This document shows, piece after piece, positions 45,373-53,340 of a DNA stretch of 64,000 nucleotides. Source of the DNA: Chitinophagaceae bacterium. GTDB taxonomy: Bacteria; Bacteroidota; Bacteroidia; Chitinophagales; Chitinophagaceae. The stretch lies in the NCBI GenBank assembly GCA_016786885.1, contig JAEUVO010000065.1:1-64000 (forward strand), given 5' to 3'. How positions within the stretch are numbered: position 1 is the first letter of the stretch; each line of letters starts with the position of its first letter. Below the pieces are notes generated by a model. It worked only from the letters and a program-made list of their open reading frames with translations. It ran no database searches and was not told the DNA's origin. The translations under genes and the position numbers were made by a program.

Positions 45373-46068
45373 ATGATCGACCTTCTACAGATTACAGACA
45401 CTTTGACCAATGTTGCCAAAAAAGTAGCCGGTGACAGTAACAATGATGGATATTTAAGTTTTTGGGAATTACTCACCACCGGTGGCTGGATCATGCTGCC
45501 CCTGGCTGTTATGCTACTTGCTGTGGTATATGTTTTTGCCGAACGTTCCATCGCTATCCGCAATGCGGCAAGGATTGATGGTAATTTCATGAACATCATC
45601 AGGGATAATATCGTAAGCGGGAATGTAACAGCGGCGAGGAACTTTGCCAAGAATACCAATAATCCGGTGGCCCGTATTATTGATAAAGGTATCCAGCGCA
45701 TTGGGAAACCTATTGACAGTATTGAAAAGAGTATGGATAATGTAGGGGTGCTGGAAATGTATAAGCTGGAAAAAAACCTGGGTGTTTTATCTGTGATCTC
45801 AAAAGCAGCACCCATTTTCGGTTTTGTGGGTACACTGGTGGGTTTGATGCAGATGTTTTCCGGTATTACAACCTCCAATGAGTTTGAAGTAAGTACGATC
45901 GCCGGTGGTATCTACACCAAGCTGATCACTTCTATTACCGGACTAGTAATTGGTTTGATCGCTTACCTTGGATATAGTTACCTGAATACACAGATCGATA
46001 AGACCTCTAATAAAATGGAAGCAGCTTCTGCCGATTTCCTGGATATTTTACAAGAACCTACCCGATAA
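45373..46068 (+). CDS. exbB: MotA/TolQ/ExbB proton channel family protein
   Basis: A 231-residue inner-membrane protein with three helices: near residues 35-60 (WIMLPLAVMLLAVVYVFAE), 140-160 (PIFGFVGTLVGLMQMF) and 175-200 (ITGLVIGLIAYLGYSYL). The GFVGTLVGLMQMF segment and the Thr in the third helix are typical of ExbB/TolQ. With ExbD it converts proton flow into mechanical work across the periplasm for TonB- or Tol-type systems. Followed 9 bp later by exbD. Confidence 0.88.
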   Translation: MIDLLQITDTLTNVAKKVAGDSNNDGYLSFWELLTTGGWIMLPLAVMLLAVVYVFAERSIAIRNAARIDGNFMNIIRDNIVSGNVTAARNFAKNTNNPVARIIDKGIQRIGKPIDSIEKSMDNVGVLEMYKLEKNLGVLSVISKAAPIFGFVGTLVGLMQMFSGITTSNEFEVSTIAGGIYTKLITSITGLVIGLIAYLGYSYLNTQIDKTSNKMEAASADFLDILQEPTR

Positions 46069-46077
46069 ACCATACGA

Positions 46078-46476
46078 ATGAAGTTTAGAAAAAAACATAG
46101 AGAGGAATCAGAAGTATTTACCGATTCGCTGAATGATATCTTGTTCATCTTGCTGATGTTCTTCCTGATTGTGGCTACACTGGCTAACCCCAATGTGGTG
46201 AAAGTAGGCTTGCCAAGAGGTACAAAAGATACCAAGGCAAAACAGAACATCATGGTGTCTATTGACAAGAACCAACAATTCTTCCTCGGAGCTAAAAAAA
46301 TTGAAGCGTCACAGTTCGATTCTGTGCTTTCAAGCGAAATAAGAAGATATAAAGCCTTTGTAGATACACCCACAGTTGTTATCAATGCCGATACAACGGC
46401 TTTTTATGGAGAAGTATACCGCATTATGCGACTGGCAAAGAAAGATACAGCGAAAGTGGTGGCAAGGATAGATTAA
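46078..46476 (+). CDS. exbD: ExbD/TolR-family biopolymer transport protein
   Basis: A 132-residue protein with a short cytoplasmic start, one membrane helix containing the proton-binding Asp just before it (SLNDILFILLMFFLIVATLA) and a periplasmic domain with VVINADTTAFYGEVYRIMRL. It partners with the ExbB homologue just upstream. In this phylum exbB is often followed by two exbD genes and tonB; here a terminator follows a single exbD. Confidence 0.9.
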   Translation: MKFRKKHREESEVFTDSLNDILFILLMFFLIVATLANPNVVKVGLPRGTKDTKAKQNIMVSIDKNQQFFLGAKKIEASQFDSVLSSEIRRYKAFVDTPTVVINADTTAFYGEVYRIMRLAKKDTAKVVARID

Positions 46477-46499
46477 TCTCTTTCTGAATAAAATATTAC

Positions 46500-46528
46500 A
46501 GACCGGCTTGTAAAAGCCGGTCTTTTTG
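46500..46528 (+). terminator. Terminator after exbD
   Basis: GACCGGCTT (46501-46509) and AAGCCGGTC (46514-46522) form a perfect 9-bp stem with a 4-base loop, followed by five Ts. Confidence 0.9.
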
Positions 46529-46625
46529 TTGTACATCTATGTATATAAAAATTAGTATAAGCGCTTCGTAGAATTACTTAGGGATCAAATATAGATGAAA
46601 CTATTTTTGAATGAATATCCAGTCA

Positions 46626-47012
46626 ATGAAAAGATCAGTCATTTTATTTTTCACTTTAATAATATTCTTTTCCTGCAAAAAGGAGAAAAGTGAAAGTATT
46701 ATCGGATCGTGGATAGAGGAGGCAAACTATTCTATGGATCAGTCAGGTCAGTTCACATGGCAACCGGCTGCAAGATTTCCTTTGCATATAACTTTTACCG
46801 GGAATGGTCAGTACTATGCCTTTAATGATGTTCCGGCAGGAGGCGGTACATATAACTACAACCCCTCAACAAAAGATTTGAGACTGATGCCTTCAGGCTC
46901 GGCTAATTCTTCACTTCATAAGATTTCGTTGCTTGCAGAGGAGTATATAATTATTGATTATATGTACAATAGTGAATTGATGATGAGGGTAAAATACAAA
47001 AGAGCTCAGTAA
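46626..47012 (+). CDS. Small lipocalin-like lipoprotein
   Basis: A 128-residue lipoprotein; signal peptide MKRSVILFFTLIIFFSC with the lipid-modified Cys at residue 17. The mature part opens with SIIGSWIEEANY and continues with alternating strands (LHITFTGNGQYYAFND), the pattern of lipocalin-like DUF barrels common in Bacteroidota. The ATG at 46626 is preferred over 46611 because it gives a compact signal peptide. Its 3' end overlaps convergent prmC by 7 bp. Function unknown. Confidence 0.65.
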   Translation: MKRSVILFFTLIIFFSCKKEKSESIIGSWIEEANYSMDQSGQFTWQPAARFPLHITFTGNGQYYAFNDVPAGGGTYNYNPSTKDLRLMPSGSANSSLHKISLLAEEYIIIDYMYNSELMMRVKYKRAQ

Positions 47013-47863
47013 TTTCTATCTGCTTTTAATATCCTGTCTTTTCCTTGTATATCCTTTTTTAATTCTGTTTTAAATCCTGCTTCTTCGAATAATGCGGAAG
47101 TAGCTCCCCCAAGATCTTCATGTATTTCCAGGTAGATCGTTCCTTCCTTGTTAAGATGGTCTCTGCCAAATTCAGCAATGGCTTTGTAAAAGATCAATGC
47201 ATCATTATCAGGAACAAATAATGCTGTGTGCGGTTCATAATTCAATACATTCGGCTGCATGGTTTCCTTATCTTTTACTGGTACATAAGGCGGGTTGCTG
47301 ACGATGATATCAAAAACGGGAAGTTGTGACCATGTATTTTTATCCAGGAAATCAAGTGACAAAAAATTGACTTCAGCTCCAAGTGTAATAGCATTTTTCT
47401 TTGCAACCGATAAAGCCGCTTCACTTACATCGCAGCTCCATACTTCTGCTTTTCTTATTCTTCTTTTTAAGGCAATGGGTATGCAGCCGCTGCCCGTACC
47501 AATATCCAGTATTTTTAATTCATTTACGGGGAACTTGCAGTTGCTGATGATCCACTCCACCAGTTCTTCTGTTTCAGGCCTTGGTATCAGTACATTTTTA
47601 TCAACAAAGAATTTCAATCCGCAAAACCATGACTCATTCAATACATATTGTACCGGTTCATGTACCAGTAATCTTTTTGTGTATTGCTGCAGCAAGTTTT
47701 CTTCCTTCTCAGTTATGGCAGCATTTTTATACAGCATACGTTCCGCCTTTTTAGATCCGGTCAGGTGTTCTATTATCCAATCGGTCACCTGGCTGGCTTC
47801 TCCATCACTATAAACGGTTCTTAGCTGGTTCAACAAAAAATAAGTCGCTTCCTGCACTGTCAT
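47006..47863 (-). CDS. prmC: Release factor glutamine methyltransferase
   Basis: A 285-residue SAM enzyme that methylates the Gln of the GGQ motif in release factors RF1/RF2. SAM motif I is LKILDIGTGSGCIPIALKRR; the substrate motif NPPY is in FDIIVSNPPYVPVKD; the N-terminal helical domain has YVLNESWFCGLKFFVDKNVL, split by family as the PrmC linker, and IPRPETEELVEW follows. A -7 box sits 5 bp before its ATG, suggesting a leaderless mRNA. Divergent from ribD. Confidence 0.93.
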   Translation of the reverse strand: MTVQEATYFLLNQLRTVYSDGEASQVTDWIIEHLTGSKKAERMLYKNAAITEKEENLLQQYTKRLLVHEPVQYVLNESWFCGLKFFVDKNVLIPRPETEELVEWIISNCKFPVNELKILDIGTGSGCIPIALKRRIRKAEVWSCDVSEAALSVAKKNAITLGAEVNFLSLDFLDKNTWSQLPVFDIIVSNPPYVPVKDKETMQPNVLNYEPHTALFVPDNDALIFYKAIAEFGRDHLNKEGTIYLEIHEDLGGATSALFEEAGFKTELKKDIQGKDRILKADRNY

Positions 47864-47868
47864 AGCGG

Positions 47869-47876
47869 CAAACTTA
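47869..47876 (-). promoter_or_regulatory. -7 box of prmC, 5 bp before the ATG
   Basis: On the minus strand this is TAAGTTTG, an exact TAnnTTTG. Only five bases separate it from the prmC ATG, so transcription probably begins at or next to the start codon. Confidence 0.55.
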
Positions 47877-47928
47877 CGAAGGGTAGGGAGAATGGAAGTG
47901 GAAAATGGAAAGCGGGGAAAGCCTCGCT

Positions 47929-47936
47929 TATATTTG
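47929..47936 (+). promoter_or_regulatory. -7 box of ribD
   Basis: TATATTTG matches TAnnTTTG exactly and ends 10 bp before the ATG at 47947. It rules against an in-frame ATG at 47905, which lies upstream of it. Confidence 0.6.
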
Positions 47937-47946
47937 CAGACGGATA

Positions 47947-49026
47947 ATGAACATTCACCAACAATATATGGAACGTTGTATTGAGCTTGCCAGTCAGGGA
48001 GCCGGTTCAGTGGCGCCTAACCCGATGGTGGGAGCAGTATTGGTGTATAATAACCGTATTATTGGTGAAGGCTGGCATCAGCAATATGGGCAGGCACATG
48101 CAGAAGTAAATTGTATCGCTTCAGTAAAAGAGGCTGATAAAAAACTGATCGCTGAATCAGTTATGTATGTGTCGCTGGAGCCCTGTGCTCATTTTGGTAA
48201 AACACCACCCTGCACTGACCTGATCATTCGTTATCAAATACCACATGTAGTAATCGGTTGCCGTGACCCTTTCAAGGAAATAGACGGAAGAGGCATTGAA
48301 AGATTAAAAGCTGCCGGGATAAAAGTAGAATTGGGGATACTAGAGGAAGATTGTAAGGAACTCAATAAACGGTTTTTTACTTTTCATACAAAGCAACGAC
48401 CCTATGTAATACTGAAATGGGCACAAACTGCCGATGGTTTTATAGCCCCCCCGCCCCCCGTAGGGGGGATCCGGGACTCTGGCATGCAAAGATTGTTTAT
48501 TAGTAATAAGTATTCGAATCGTTTGGTGCATAAATGGAGAAGTGAAGAAGCAGCCATTCTGGTAGGAACTAATACGGCGTTGGTAGATGACCCGGAGCTG
48601 ACTACCAGGTTATGGCCGGGTAATTCGCCGGTAAGACTTGTAGTTGATATGAACCTGCGGCTTCCTGCTTCGCTGAAGCTTTTTGATGGCAGCATTAAAA
48701 CAATTGTCTTCAATGCAGTGAAGCAGGAAGAAAAAGAGAACCTCCTGTTTTATAAGCTTGAGAGGAACAAAAAATTTATTCCGCAACTGCTGGAAACGTT
48801 GTATAAATTAAACATACAAAGTGTGCTGGTAGAAGGTGGTGCAACACTCCTGCAATCTTTTATTGATGAAGGGGCATGGGACGAAGTGAGAAAAATCGAA
48901 AACGAAAAGTTGATTACAGGAGGCGGCCTTCCGGCACCAGTTATGGAAGCTGCAATAAAGATTAGCGAGATGAAATTATTATCAGATATCATTACGATCT
49001 GCAAATCCCCTGCTACACCCTCTTAG
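47947..49026 (+). CDS. ribD: Bifunctional riboflavin deaminase/reductase RibD
   Basis: A 359-residue enzyme for two steps of riboflavin synthesis. The N-terminal zinc deaminase has GAGSVAPNPMVGAVLVYNN, the HAE motif in GQAHAEVNCIA and the zinc Cys in LEPCAHFGKTPPCTDL. The C-terminal reductase begins near residue 150 (VILKWAQTADGFIA) with WRSEEAAILVGTNTALVDDP. Between FIA and LFISN lies a Pro/Gly-rich stretch encoded by a GC-rich hairpin. Other riboflavin genes are not adjacent. Confidence 0.93.
   Translation: MNIHQQYMERCIELASQGAGSVAPNPMVGAVLVYNNRIIGEGWHQQYGQAHAEVNCIASVKEADKKLIAESVMYVSLEPCAHFGKTPPCTDLIIRYQIPHVVIGCRDPFKEIDGRGIERLKAAGIKVELGILEEDCKELNKRFFTFHTKQRPYVILKWAQTADGFIAPPPPVGGIRDSGMQRLFISNKYSNRLVHKWRSEEAAILVGTNTALVDDPELTTRLWPGNSPVRLVVDMNLRLPASLKLFDGSIKTIVFNAVKQEEKENLLFYKLERNKKFIPQLLETLYKLNIQSVLVEGGATLLQSFIDEGAWDEVRKIENEKLITGGGLPAPVMEAAIKISEMKLLSDIITICKSPATPS
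48447..48468 (+). repeat. GC-rich hairpin inside ribD
   Basis: CCCCCC (48454-48459), GTA, then GGGGGG (48463-48468) form a perfect stem within the coding region, preceded by another C-run from 48446. It encodes PPPPVGG and is far more GC-rich than its surroundings. Confidence 0.6.
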
Positions 49027-49210
49027 CGATGAGCTAAAACCCTGCATTTATAAAAACTTTTGTTGCATTGAAATAAAAATTACATTTAATACAGCAAAAA
49101 ATAGGCAGGGATTCCCCGCAAGTCTTAGCAGCAACTCCGGCACTACGCTAACTACATACTAAACAGGACGTGTTAACTATTCCCTATTCGTTCATTTTAA
49201 TAGTTGAAGT

Positions 49211-50896
49211 ATGAGAAACTTGTTTTATCGCCAATTAATCAATGGGTGCCTGGTATTTTTAACTGCCTGGTTTTTTTCCTTTTCTGCCGCCGGCCAAACC
49301 GGGGAATGGAAAGTGTGGGTAAAAACATCGCCATGTTCCGGGCGGTTCGATTGGATCAGTGTGGCAAAGGAAAACCCAACGGGAGGAGGCAATTTCTATT
49401 ACCTGGCGAATTTTATTTTCCCCGGAACTGTGTGCACTAATTTTGGTTGCACTTTTGCTGAAGCAACCGCTGCAGCTGCGACACTTCGCAGTTCTAGCGA
49501 ATTCTTTAAATATTGCTGCCGGGATTATTCCGTTTGGGAAAATGTCCTTACCGGCAAAAGGTCAGTTGTAGTGGGTAAATTTGGAACAGCCGGCATCGAC
49601 TGGCGGTTTGTAAAGGGAGATTTGTGCTGTGAAGAGGCAGAAGTTTTAGCCAGAGTGCCCGGGGCATGCAGCGGGGCAACCGATCAGCATACAATTGTAA
49701 AGAATACAAAATGCTGGCCGGGAAGTTATGCGGCATGGAATGAGCAGGCAAAGAAGGTAGAATGTTATTGTAATCCCGGCCTGGTATGGAACAGCACCAA
49801 AACAGCCTGTATAGAGCCAAAAGCAGATTGCTCAGGATATCCCGGAAGCTATGCAGCATGGAATGCACAGACTCAAAGAATGGAATGCTTTTGTCCCGAA
49901 GGAAAAACCTGGAACAGCACCCGCACTGCCTGTATTGATAATGTATCAGCTGTAAAATGCTGGCCGGGCAGCTATGCTGCGTGGAATCCTCGGGCACAAC
50001 GAGTGGAGTGTTATTGCAATCCGGGATTGGTATGGAACAGCACAAAAACGGCCTGTGTTGATCCGAAAGACCTGGTGAAGAATTCTGATTGTTCCGCATA
50101 CCTCGGCAGTTATGCTGCCTGGAATGATAAGAAACAAACCGTGGAATGTTATTGCCTTGAGGGAAAAACCTGGAACAGCACGAAAACGGCATGTGTGGAT
50201 ATTGTATCAACAGTAAAATGCTGGCCGGGCAGTTATGCAGCGTATAATTCGCAGACAAGGCGTGTAGAATGTTTCTGTAACCCGGGTCTCGTATGGAACA
50301 GCACAAAAACAGGCTGTGTGGATCCGAAGGATCTTGTAAAGAATACAAATTGTTCCGGTTACCCGGGAAGCTATCCTGCCTGGAACGAGCAGACACAAAG
50401 TGTTGAATGCTGGTGCCCGACCGGAAAAATTTGGAACAGTACTCGAACCGCCTGTGTAGATGCAATCAACATTAACCCGGTTGCCGGCACCTGGACCCTG
50501 GTATCGGTTACTACATCTCCGGAAAACCCCGGAAAAGCCTGGAACCTGAACGCAAGAGGGGGTACGGCTCATATGGATGTCGGCAACGGTGATAAAGGCG
50601 ATTTTCAATGGACAGCGCCGCCTCAGCAATTCAACAGTAATGGCTTTACCATGTCTGTAAATGTGCAGAGTAAACCGGCGCCCAACAGCAGACTGGCCGC
50701 CTTGATCGATGTTGGCGGCTATGGTTTTACAACAGACAGCCCGGATAAAAGCGCCTATGCCACCCCGCCCAGCGGACCCGCCAACGCTTCCAGAAGCTTT
50801 TTGGTTAAACCCAATACTTCCAGTTCTGAAATAGAAATAAGAGTGGAATTAATGTGGGGAGATATAAAGATATACTACAAATACAAGAAGAATTGA
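49211..50896 (+). CDS. Secreted Cys-rich protein with six alternating repeats
   Basis: A 561-residue exported protein. Signal peptide ending near SFSAAGQ (residue 29); a Cys-containing N-terminal domain (residues 30-160); six repeats of about 40-44 residues at 168-418; and a C-terminal beta domain (about 425-561) with NPVAGTWTLVSV that looks like a carbohydrate- or ligand-binding sandwich. Each repeat has four Cys and the core PGSYAAWN...ECYC...WNSTKTAC, so disulfides are expected outside the cytoplasm. No T9SS sorting domain is visible. Not recognised by name. Confidence 0.75.
   Translation: MRNLFYRQLINGCLVFLTAWFFSFSAAGQTGEWKVWVKTSPCSGRFDWISVAKENPTGGGNFYYLANFIFPGTVCTNFGCTFAEATAAAATLRSSSEFFKYCCRDYSVWENVLTGKRSVVVGKFGTAGIDWRFVKGDLCCEEAEVLARVPGACSGATDQHTIVKNTKCWPGSYAAWNEQAKKVECYCNPGLVWNSTKTACIEPKADCSGYPGSYAAWNAQTQRMECFCPEGKTWNSTRTACIDNVSAVKCWPGSYAAWNPRAQRVECYCNPGLVWNSTKTACVDPKDLVKNSDCSAYLGSYAAWNDKKQTVECYCLEGKTWNSTKTACVDIVSTVKCWPGSYAAYNSQTRRVECFCNPGLVWNSTKTGCVDPKDLVKNTNCSGYPGSYPAWNEQTQSVECWCPTGKIWNSTRTACVDAININPVAGTWTLVSVTTSPENPGKAWNLNARGGTAHMDVGNGDKGDFQWTAPPQQFNSNGFTMSVNVQSKPAPNSRLAALIDVGGYGFTTDSPDKSAYATPPSGPANASRSFLVKPNTSSSEIEIRVELMWGDIKIYYKYKKN
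49712..50464 (+). repeat. Three copies of an A-B Cys-rich repeat pair
   Basis: Type A units start CWPGSYAA and contain CNPGLVWNSTKTAC; type B units start CSGYPGSYAA or similar and contain EGKTWNSTRTAC. The order is A-B-A-B-A-B, so the gene grew by duplication of a two-unit module of about 250 bp. Confidence 0.85.
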
Positions 50897-50899
50897 AGT

Positions 50900-51055
50900 G
50901 TATTTATTTACCAGGTCAACCATGCTTTTAAGGTAGCTGTCATATCAAAAAATACAATAGTTCAGCCATTTGAGAACAGCATTCCCAAAACATGGTTGAA
51001 TGAAGCACTGTTGAAATTTAAAGACCTGCGAGGGGTGGAAGTGGAGAAGATTTAA
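50900..51055 (+). pseudogene. Decayed copy of the 3' end of yigZ
   Basis: Reading from 50900 to TAA at 51053-51055 gives a 51-codon open frame without a start. Its last 23 residues, PKTWLNEALLKFKDLRG plus VEVEKI, align to the end of the intact yigZ product at 52458 (PKSRLEEVLFRLKELRG plus VEVEKI) with 15 identities, and the upstream part (HAFKVAVISKNT) aligns weakly with QFDCAVLKQET. The rest of the gene is missing. It follows the Cys-rich gene and overlaps the 3' end of the leftward gene at 51052. Confidence 0.75.
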
Positions 51056-51525
51056 ACATTTTTCTGTTCAACAGAATATTTCATCTTTTGTAGGTCACTT
51101 TCTTCTTTGATCCTTTGTAAAAATCTCTTAATTGACTTGTGTTTTGGATTTTCTATTCTCACTTCGATTACATTATATTTCCCTATAATTCGGATGAAAT
51201 ATCTTCTTGATAAACGATATAAAAGGAATGTAAGTCCTGAAAGTAATACAAATGGGATCATGAACATGCTTTTTCCCAGTTCAATAAAAGAAAAATCCTG
51301 AGTGGACCATATGAGATATAATACAAGAATGCTGATGCCGTTAGTAAGAATTGCAAGCCCTTTATAAGTTCCGACATGCGCAGTAACAAATTCATATCCT
51401 TGATAATCTTCGAGCATTATTTGCTCTTTTTTTTTGGTGTTATCGAAAATGACTCTGTGTGTCGTAAGTTTTAACTTATGATCATCTGAAGACATTATGA
51501 GATGTTCCTCGCTTAATTCGAACAT
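51052..51525 (-). CDS. Membrane protein of unknown function with PH-like N-terminus
   Basis: A 157-residue protein. Residues 1-45 (KLKLTTHRVIFDNTKKKEQI) resemble the first strands of a bacterial PH domain; two membrane helices follow at about 56-75 (GLAILTNGISILVLYLIW) and 84-105; the C-terminal 50 residues are charged and basic (YRLSRRYFIRIIGKYNVIEV). The role is unknown. It lies between the decayed and the intact yigZ sequences. Confidence 0.6.
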   Translation of the reverse strand: MFELSEEHLIMSSDDHKLKLTTHRVIFDNTKKKEQIMLEDYQGYEFVTAHVGTYKGLAILTNGISILVLYLIWSTQDFSFIELGKSMFMIPFVLLSGLTFLLYRLSRRYFIRIIGKYNVIEVRIENPKHKSIKRFLQRIKEESDLQKMKYSVEQKNV

Positions 51526-51852
51526 GGGGTCAGTTTAACAGAATTGCAATGGTCAAATACATTCGTAATATTCCATGATATGAAACGCCTTTTAATAACT
51601 GAAATAACCGGCAAAGGGACTCGTTGCTGACATCTGCGGGATGTAATTTAAGTATTACTTATTATTGAAACCCAGAGATGGGTAGGACTTCTGTGAATTC
51701 CCGAAATTTGAGGATTGGCGTTCTACTTCGCAGGCGACATTGCTACCGGGAGATAATGGATTAGCAGGCCCGGTACAGTAAAAGTGGAGGAGATGACCTT
51801 TTTGGCAGACAGTATATCAATATTCAAACATCCGGGCTACTGACTACAACTA
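51526..51852. other. 327-bp gap before yigZ without recognised gene
   Basis: No convincing ORF, tRNA or terminator was seen. A tiny ATG frame of 16 codons starts at 51579 but has no support. The region lies within the segment bracketed by the yigZ fragment and yigZ, so it may be decayed coding DNA. Confidence 0.4.
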
Positions 51853-52458
51853 ATGACTAACGATTTATATTATAACAGCATCGAAAAAACATCCGTAGCT
51901 GAATTTAAAGACAGGGGCAGCCGCTTCATCGCTTATGCTTACCCTCTGAAAGATGTAAATGATTTTAAAGAAAAGCTGGCGGCCTTAAAAAAAGAACACC
52001 CCAAAGCGGTGCATCATTGTTTTGCTTATCGCCTCGGGCTAGACGGAAACAATTACCGGGTAAGTGATGATGGTGAACCTTCCGGCACAGCCGGTAAACC
52101 AATATTGGGACAAATAGATTCCAGGCAGTTGACAAATGTGCTGATCGTGGTGGTTCGTTATTTTGGCGGCACTTTACTGGGAGTGCCCGGTCTTATCAAT
52201 GCATATAAATCAGCGGCAGCACTGGCCTTGCAGGTAACGCCGGTAGTAGCCAGACCTGTTCTTATTAACTACCGGGTACAGTTTGATTATACACAGATGA
52301 ATGAAGTGATGAAAGTGGTAAAGCAGTTTGACTGTGCGGTACTGAAACAGGAAACACAGCTTTTTTGCTCGATAGAATTGGGTGTGCCAAAAAGCAGACT
52401 GGAAGAAGTATTATTTCGGTTAAAGGAGCTGAGAGGAGTGGAGGTAGAAAAGATATAA
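51853..52458 (+). CDS. yigZ: IMPACT/YigZ-family protein
   Basis: A 201-residue protein with the N-terminal UPF0029 domain (EFKDRGSRFIAYAYPLKDV, HHCFAYRLGLDGNNYRVSDD and GEPSGTAGKPILGQI) and the C-terminal DUF1949-type domain (from about 135). The VVVRYFGGTLLGVPGLINAY block is diagnostic. The family is related to yeast Yih1/human IMPACT; its bacterial role is unclear. A degraded copy of its 3' end lies 1.4 kb upstream. Confidence 0.9.
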   Translation: MTNDLYYNSIEKTSVAEFKDRGSRFIAYAYPLKDVNDFKEKLAALKKEHPKAVHHCFAYRLGLDGNNYRVSDDGEPSGTAGKPILGQIDSRQLTNVLIVVVRYFGGTLLGVPGLINAYKSAAALALQVTPVVARPVLINYRVQFDYTQMNEVMKVVKQFDCAVLKQETQLFCSIELGVPKSRLEEVLFRLKELRGVEVEKI

Positions 52459-52476
52459 AACAGAAGTTGCAGAAGA

Positions 52477-52839
52477 TTACTTGTCCGAAGAGTCGGATGG
52501 TCTGTTATGTTTGAGTACTTTGTTTAATGGCAGTATCTGCTTAATTATTAAGTTTATAAAGATCAGGGTAACTCCTGCGATAGCGGCAGCGCAGATATAG
52601 GGTGCCATATCTTTATAGTTGTTTTTTTCTATTTCACTTGAATGAACCCAGCGCATTTTTCCTTCCATGTCGAATGATTGTTTGCTTTGAACCCAGGCAT
52701 GAATGCAAAAACCTGTAATAATAATATAGCATATAACATAAAGAAACAACTGGTTATCCCTTTTTCTTCTCAGGAGGAATAATTCCTTATCAGATAAAAA
52801 AGTTTCTTTTTTACTATTTTCTTTACCTGTTTCTTTCAT
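52477..52839 (-). CDS. Small two-helix membrane protein, unknown
   Basis: A 120-residue unrecognised protein with two hydrophobic helices at about 31-49 (LFLYVICYIIITGFCIHAW) and 82-101 (APYICAAAIAGVTLIFINLI), a charged N-terminus and a short polar loop. AT-rich coding sequence. Convergent with yigZ, 18 bp away. Confidence 0.55.
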   Translation of the reverse strand: MKETGKENSKKETFLSDKELFLLRRKRDNQLFLYVICYIIITGFCIHAWVQSKQSFDMEGKMRWVHSSEIEKNNYKDMAPYICAAAIAGVTLIFINLIIKQILPLNKVLKHNRPSDSSDK

Positions 52840-52924
52840 TAGGTGGAATGATTCATTTAAAGGATCTCAGCAAGCAGTGATAGTTATTGGGAATTACCAG
52901 TTCATAATTGCTGCTGGTATATTT

Positions 52925-53209
52925 TTAAAATTCAATAGTCTCCATTACTTCGAAAAGACAGGCTTTGGGGCTTGTCATAACTGAGCCTTCTACCTTTTGC
53001 CACATTATTTTCAATCCGGCAAGCATTTTTTCAGCACTTGCAAGGTCATCAAATTCTAAATCAATTGCAACGAGGTTTGGCTCCTTTGTTGACCGGTATA
53101 CACGATACTTTTTTACACCTGAATTTTTTCTGTTCATTGGGTCTGAATCAAAAGCTTTTTTCCAGCCTTCATAATTTGGAACCGGGTGTTCAATATGCAA
53201 TACAGTCAT
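52925..53209 (-). CDS. Small dimeric alpha/beta-barrel-like protein
   Basis: A 94-residue protein with the pattern of ferredoxin-like ABM/Dabb proteins: TVLHIEHPVPNYEGWKKAFD at the start, a basic strand KKYRVYRSTKEPNLVAIDLE and a helix SAEKMLAGLKIMWQ. Members are monooxygenase-like or stress proteins, often of unknown substrate. The ATG at 53209 is chosen over one 99 bp upstream because the conserved strand begins there. Confidence 0.65.
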   Translation of the reverse strand: MTVLHIEHPVPNYEGWKKAFDSDPMNRKNSGVKKYRVYRSTKEPNLVAIDLEFDDLASAEKMLAGLKIMWQKVEGSVMTSPKACLFEVMETIEF

Positions 53210-53340
53210 AAAATAAGTTTTTAGAAGGTTAGTGTGTTGAGAAAAATGTTTTGCCGCATTTTGTCCGCAAAGTTGTGAAGTCAGAAGTTCGCAAAAAACT
53301 TTTTCCAAAGCGATTAACCAGTGTCATGTTATAAGTCAAA

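Noticed and set aside
49712..50464. Regular DNA repeats that could suggest a CRISPR array
   Set aside because: The repeats are about 120-130 bp, keep the reading frame throughout and encode a Cys-rich protein repeat; there are no short identical repeats with unique spacers.
49548..50465. Long open frame on the minus strand opposite the Cys-rich gene
   Set aside because: It arises from the repeated codon pattern of the plus-strand gene; its product has low complexity, no recognisable domain and no promoter.
51579..51629. Small ATG frame of 16 codons in the gap before yigZ
   Set aside because: Too short, no ribosome-binding site, no similarity to anything recognised.
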